A stretch of DNA of 64,000 bases, taken from the NCBI GenBank assembly GCA_033961575.1, contig CM066728.1:96424852-96488851 (forward strand). Direction: 5' to 3'. The position numbers and the translations under genes were made by a program. Shown one piece after another: positions 60,265 to 64,000 of this stretch; position 1 is the first letter of the stretch; each line of letters opens with the position of its first letter. The notes beneath the pieces were generated by a model, which worked only from the letters and a program-made list of their open reading frames with translations, did not search any database and was not told the DNA's origin. The DNA comes from Aselliscus stoliczkanus. Lineage: Eukaryota > Chordata > Mammalia > Chiroptera > Hipposideridae.

Positions 60265-60424
60265 AAGTTTTCTTTTTTATTTGGAGGCCTAATATGTTGA
60301 TTAAATATGAGATGGACCCCACCCCTGTCTTTTAAAAGAATGTAGTATAAAATAAATGTTTACACATCCCTTTCAACATTATCAAGCTATCTATTTATAT
60401 ATACGCCTATCTGATGTTGGTTGT

Positions 60425-60800
60425 ATTTTGGCCATCTAGAAAGATATTCAAATGCTAACCACCTACTGGATGTGATCTTTTTGTTAGTGAGGCCTACACA
60501 GAGGTAAAGAGTTAAAATCAAGTAATTAGGATAAGCCCTAATCCAATTCCTCTGGTTTCCTTATTAAAATCGGGGAAATGTGGACACAGAGACAAAATGA
60601 GACACAGGGAGAATGCCATATGAAGGTGGAAGATCCGATTGATCCATTTACAAGGCAGCAAACACCAAAGATTGTTGGGAAACCACCAAAAACAAGAGAA
60701 GTCAGGAAAAAATTCTCCCCCACAGTCCTCAAAAGAACCAAAATTTGATTTCAGAATTCACCCCAGCACTATAAGACAATAGCTTTCTGTTATATTGAGC
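60425..60800 (+). mobile_element. MLT1-like (ERVL-MaLR) LTR fragment
   Basis: TAGGATAAGCCCTAATCCAA, then a CCTTATTAAAATCGGGG segment, GGACACAGAGACAAAATGAG and GCCATATGAAGGTGGAAGAT follow the sense order of MaLR-type LTRs. The 3' end decays before the usual ACTAATACA terminus. The frame on the other strand at 60538-60741 is not a gene. Confidence 0.55.
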
Positions 60801-60840
60801 CCCATGCATCCTGTGGTACCTTGTTAAATCAGCACTAGGG

Positions 60841-60860
60841 TATCTATCTATCTATCTATC

Positions 60861-60895
<35 letters not shown>
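60841..60895. repeat. (TATC)n microsatellite
   Basis: About 13 TATC units with one ATC interruption. Confidence 0.95.
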
Positions 60896-61979
60896 ATATA
60901 ATTATATAAAAAACTGAGGACATTTAACTATGGATATAAACTAAGTTCAATTGTGATAGACACGGTATCTGATACTGTAGAGTCCAAAGACAACATGGAA
61001 TTAACCAAATAATTAAATATCAATATTACAATTATATTTCTTGTGAAATTTGTGAAAATAAATTGTATAGAAATTAGCCACATACTTGAAAAAAGAAAGG
61101 AGGGGAGATGAGTTTTACATAATTTGTCAATAAAAGCCTCTCTGAAGAAGTGATTCAGCATCTATTCTAGCAGCAAACTGAAAAAAAAAGGTATTTTTCT
61201 AGTTTATAGTGCATTTTTATTTTGTGATATCACACTTGGAAATCAAAGCTTTGTATGTGTTTATGTTAATTAAATGTTATTTTTAAAATTTATATTTCTG
61301 AAGCCTATTTAAGTTTCATATTTGATGGTATAACAAAATCACATTTTAAAATGTGAGTGATTTCTTCCTAATTAAAATGTTTTGACATAGACAGTTACTT
61401 GGGAAGAATAAACCTGATTCAGAAATAACTATTATTTCATATAAGCTAAAGAAATCACATTGTTCTTGTAATAGTCTGTAGGGGAAAAATTGATCAATAT
61501 ACATAAACACTTCAAACACCAATGCTCTAAAATACATTACTTGACAAATATATCTGTTTCAATTACCTTTTCTAAGGTTTGTTATTTTTTTTTTCTATAA
61601 CAAAGTAGGTGATTCTTTTCGCAACATATACTATGGCTACCTATTTCATAGTCTAATCCTACTCAATTTCAATATATAAACTCAATTTGCATGGAAACAT
61701 GAATGACAAGTTCTTGAAAAAGCTAAAGAATAGAGTTTAACACTACTGTGATCAAAACTGCATCTTTTAGGAATTGTGACTAAACTATAATTATACAATT
61801 AAAACAGTAGAAAGAAATAGACATGGTAACGTTTTATATTATTAAATACTGTATTCATTTGGCAGTATTCATTATGTGTGACTTCAAATTTTCCATTTCT
61901 TTATCATTCTCATTTGCCTTGGTGGTCTTTTAAAGACATGCTGAAGTGTTGAAAATTCAAATGATTATGATACTAGCAA
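60896..61979. other. unassigned AT-rich DNA
   Basis: No gene or named repeat is recognised in this interval. Confidence 0.5.
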
Positions 61980-62140
61980 AATCGTTTTATTTCCTGATGA
62001 ATAGATTCTGGAGATGGATTGTGGTGATAGTTGCACAACAATGTGAATACTTAATGGTACTGAATAATACACTTGAAAATAGTTAAAATAGTAAATTTTG
62101 TTAAGGATCTTTTAGCACAATAAAAATGGCAACATTTTAC
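61980..62140 (+). mobile_element. old L1 3' end
   Basis: TTCTGGAGATGGATTGTGGT, then GATAGTTGCACAACAATGTG, AATAATACACTTGAAAATAG and CACAATAAAAATGG match in order the 3' terminus of old mammalian L1 (L1M-type) elements. Confidence 0.75.
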
Positions 62141-62184
62141 TTACTATGAGAAGGCATCAAGTACTTTAATATTTAGAATGTATA

Positions 62185-62345
62185 ATTGTAGCCAGGCTCA
62201 AATCTTTGTTTCACAATCGACTAGTTTAGTAAATTTGGCAAAGTTACTTAATCTGTCTGACCCCATTTTCTTCAACTCTGAAGTGAGCTTGATATTAATG
62301 TCTAACTCAATGATAGCTGTTAGAATTAGATGACATATAAAAAAA
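62185..62345 (+). repeat. MIR fragment
   Basis: GTAGCCAGGCTCAAATCTTT, then GGCAAAGTTACTTAATCTGT, CTGACCCCATTTTCTTCAAC and a GTTAGAATTAGATGACATAT segment keep nearly the full MIR core order in sense orientation. Confidence 0.75.
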
Positions 62346-63029
62346 GTTCCATTTCATAATAAGGACCACATATGGAATAATTCAGAATTTAAACTTGCAA
62401 CTCTAATCTGTAGGATTTATTAATAAACTATACAATTTTATAATATGGTCTATAATTTGTATTTCTGTTTTCCAGTGATTAAATGACCAGTTTTTGTCAG
62501 AATAAGGAACCACTATAAATTCTGAATGATGTTCTAAGGATTACCTTTTCCTCATAGAGACCTATTGCATGGTCATAGAATTAGAGGTTGTCCAGGATTA
62601 TAGAAAATCCCTGGGTAAATGCTAGCTTGTGCCAAAAACCTACAGAAATACTACTGACATGAAACATTCAACATGTCACTACCCTACGTACTTGATCATC
62701 AGCCAAAAAGATCACATAAAGCAAGCAACAATTTAAGTCTTGAACATTATGTTCAAGAGCATCCATGTATACTCTTGTTTTATAATCTGCACAAAAACAT
62801 CTACAAGACCACTGTGTTTCATTTATCTTTAATGGTGAATTATTTGAGAATCTCACTAGAAGAATGTCATCAAAATCATATGCTCTGCAATATCATTCTA
62901 CCAATTTCAACATCTGTCTTTGTAAGAATGGCCTGAAAAAAAGTACATACTTAAAAGACTTTTGCACAGTATTGTTTTTTATGATTTCTATTTTGCTGAT
63001 ATAAGGAACATATTTATTAGTCAATAATT
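62346..63029. other. unassigned DNA
   Basis: No gene or named repeat is recognised. Complementary frames at 62668-62936 show no known domain. Confidence 0.5.
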
Positions 63030-63047
63030 AAAAATAAAAATGTACAA

Positions 63048-63177
63048 GGGCCGGCCGAGTGGCTCAGTAGGTTAAGAGCTCGCTCAATAGTATGAGCTGA
63101 GCTCTGAGCACTAGCAGTTCGATGCCCAGCCTAAGCTGAGCTGCCTCTGAGTTGCCAACAGGTGGTAGGATAGCTCT

Positions 63178-63222
<45 letters not shown>

Positions 63223-63243
63223 ATATTAACTTAAAAAATAAAA
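63048..63243 (+). mobile_element. type A SINE with (AAAT)n tail
   Basis: Sense long SINE with intact head GGGCCGGCCGAGTGGCTCAG and GCAGTTCGATGCCCAGCC, ending at GTGGTAGGATAGCTCTG, then about eleven AAAT units at 63180-63224. An exact 18-bp target duplication lies at 63030-63047 and 63244-63261 (core AAAAATGTACAA). Confidence 0.95.
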
Positions 63244-63585
63244 AAAAATAAAAATGTACAATGTTTGTCAATAAAACAACTGTGAAAAAGCACAAAAAAT
63301 AATGCTAGTATTAGCTCACAAAAGATATAATGTATACATTAACAGAAGATATTATTTTTGCAAATTTGGTAGATTAGAAAGTAAAATGATTGTTTTAAAT
63401 AATGTTTCCATCATCAATTTAAATAACAAATAAATGAATATGTTGGAATTTTCTACAGATAGCTTTTCAATATTAATGATGCACTATTTCTAATTGAAAA
63501 TTACTGTTGCATTTGATTTTTAAAATAAATTTCCATAGTTTTAAAAGAATATTCAATCTTTAAAAATCTACATTTAGTAAAATAA

Positions 63586-63694
63586 TTTTTTTTTGTTTTT
63601 TGAGGGCAGTGTCACTGGTCCTCATATGTGGGACTGAACCAGGGCCGCTGGCTTCCCAGGCCAGTGCTGAACTACCACGCCACTAGGCCGGCCC
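63586..63694 (-). mobile_element. type B SINE
   Basis: Antisense short SINE with a T-rich start, GAGGGCAGTGTCACTGGTCC and the inverted head CGCCACTAGGCCGGCCC. TTAGTAAAATAA at 63574-63585 and 63695-63706 is an exact target duplication. Confidence 0.95.
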
Positions 63695-63756
63695 TTAGTA
63701 AAATAAATTTTAAATAATAAAGACATAATTATACATATATACATTTGTATATGTGC

Positions 63757-63758
<2 letters not shown>

Positions 63759-63815
<57 letters not shown>
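63759..63815. repeat. (TA)n microsatellite
   Basis: About 28 uninterrupted TA units. The 61-codon minus frame over it is an artefact. Confidence 0.95.
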
Positions 63816-63818
<3 letters not shown>

Positions 63819-63990
63819 GACCGTTGGATAATGTGGTAGTGGGTACCAGACCCTCTCAGCCAAAAATCCACATATAACCTACGCTGACCCTTCACTCATT
63901 CAGATTTTCAACTGTACTTCAAAAATACCATATAGCTAAACCCCATTATTCTCAGTAGCCATGATGTATAACATCAATAAAGACACTGAT
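63816..63990. repeat. possible old interspersed repeat
   Basis: AGTTGACCGTTGGATAATGT followed by CAAAAATCCACATATAACCT and GCTGACCCTTCACTC recalls a common mammalian MER-type repeat that starts GTTGACCCTTGAACAAC and contains GAAAATCCGCGTATAAC. I cannot name the family with confidence. Confidence 0.45.
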
Positions 63991-64000
63991 TTAGGAAATA

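Overview
This window is AT-rich, non-coding mammalian nuclear DNA and almost certainly belongs to a bat. I see no intact host protein-coding gene, no convincing exon, no structural RNA gene, no CRISPR array and no bacterial-type feature. The long open frames are chance frames or lie inside transposable elements. The lineage call rests on about twenty copies of a tRNA-derived SINE whose head reads GGGCCGGCCGAGTGGC. That resembles the Rhin-type SINEs of rhinolophoid (horseshoe and leaf-nosed) bats. Old mammalian repeats (MIR, L2, MER5A, MLT1-like LTRs) form the background. The species assignment is inference.

Layout. 1-8.2 kb: a SINE pair sharing one target-site duplication, MIR relics, an MLT1-like LTR, an antisense SINE and three fragments of old L1s in mixed orientation. 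8.2-15.1 kb: a near full-length but dead L1 with 5'UTR, broken ORF1, an unusually long A-rich inter-ORF spacer, broken ORF2 and 3'UTR, carrying two nested SINEs. 15.1-20 kb: a possible LTR, an 81-bp palindromic mariner-type MITE, a complex microsatellite and a SINE. 20-25.2 kb: T-rich sequence that reads as a badly decayed antisense L1, interrupted by SINEs and an internally deleted mariner. 26-32.3 kb: four SINE insertions, one a pair. 32.3-38 kb: mostly unassigned, with an MLT1-like LTR and MER5A.

38.2-39.6 kb: an old L1 split by a 655-bp solo LTR with a 6-bp target duplication. 39.9-40.4 kb, 46.9-47.3 kb and 48.3-48.7 kb hold three long composite SINEs with different heads and one common tail. 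42.5-42.85 kb: an anonymous GC-box-bearing insert bounded by 21-bp direct repeats. 47.9-53.7 kb: two dead L1s end to end in the same orientation. 53.7-64 kb: mostly unassigned AT-rich DNA with microsatellites, an MLT1-like LTR, an L1 3' end, a MIR and SINEs.

The elements do not act together as a pathway. They record successive insertions: MIR, L2, MER5A and MLT1-like repeats first, then mariner and L1, then the SINEs, several with perfect or near-perfect target duplications. I found no novel functional system. The most interesting material is SINE modularity (an A-polyA-B pair seen twice, and composite SINEs sharing a tail with one tRNA-Lys-like module), the palindromic MITE, and the anonymous retro-insert. 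All family names come from reading the sequence and recall, not from a database search.
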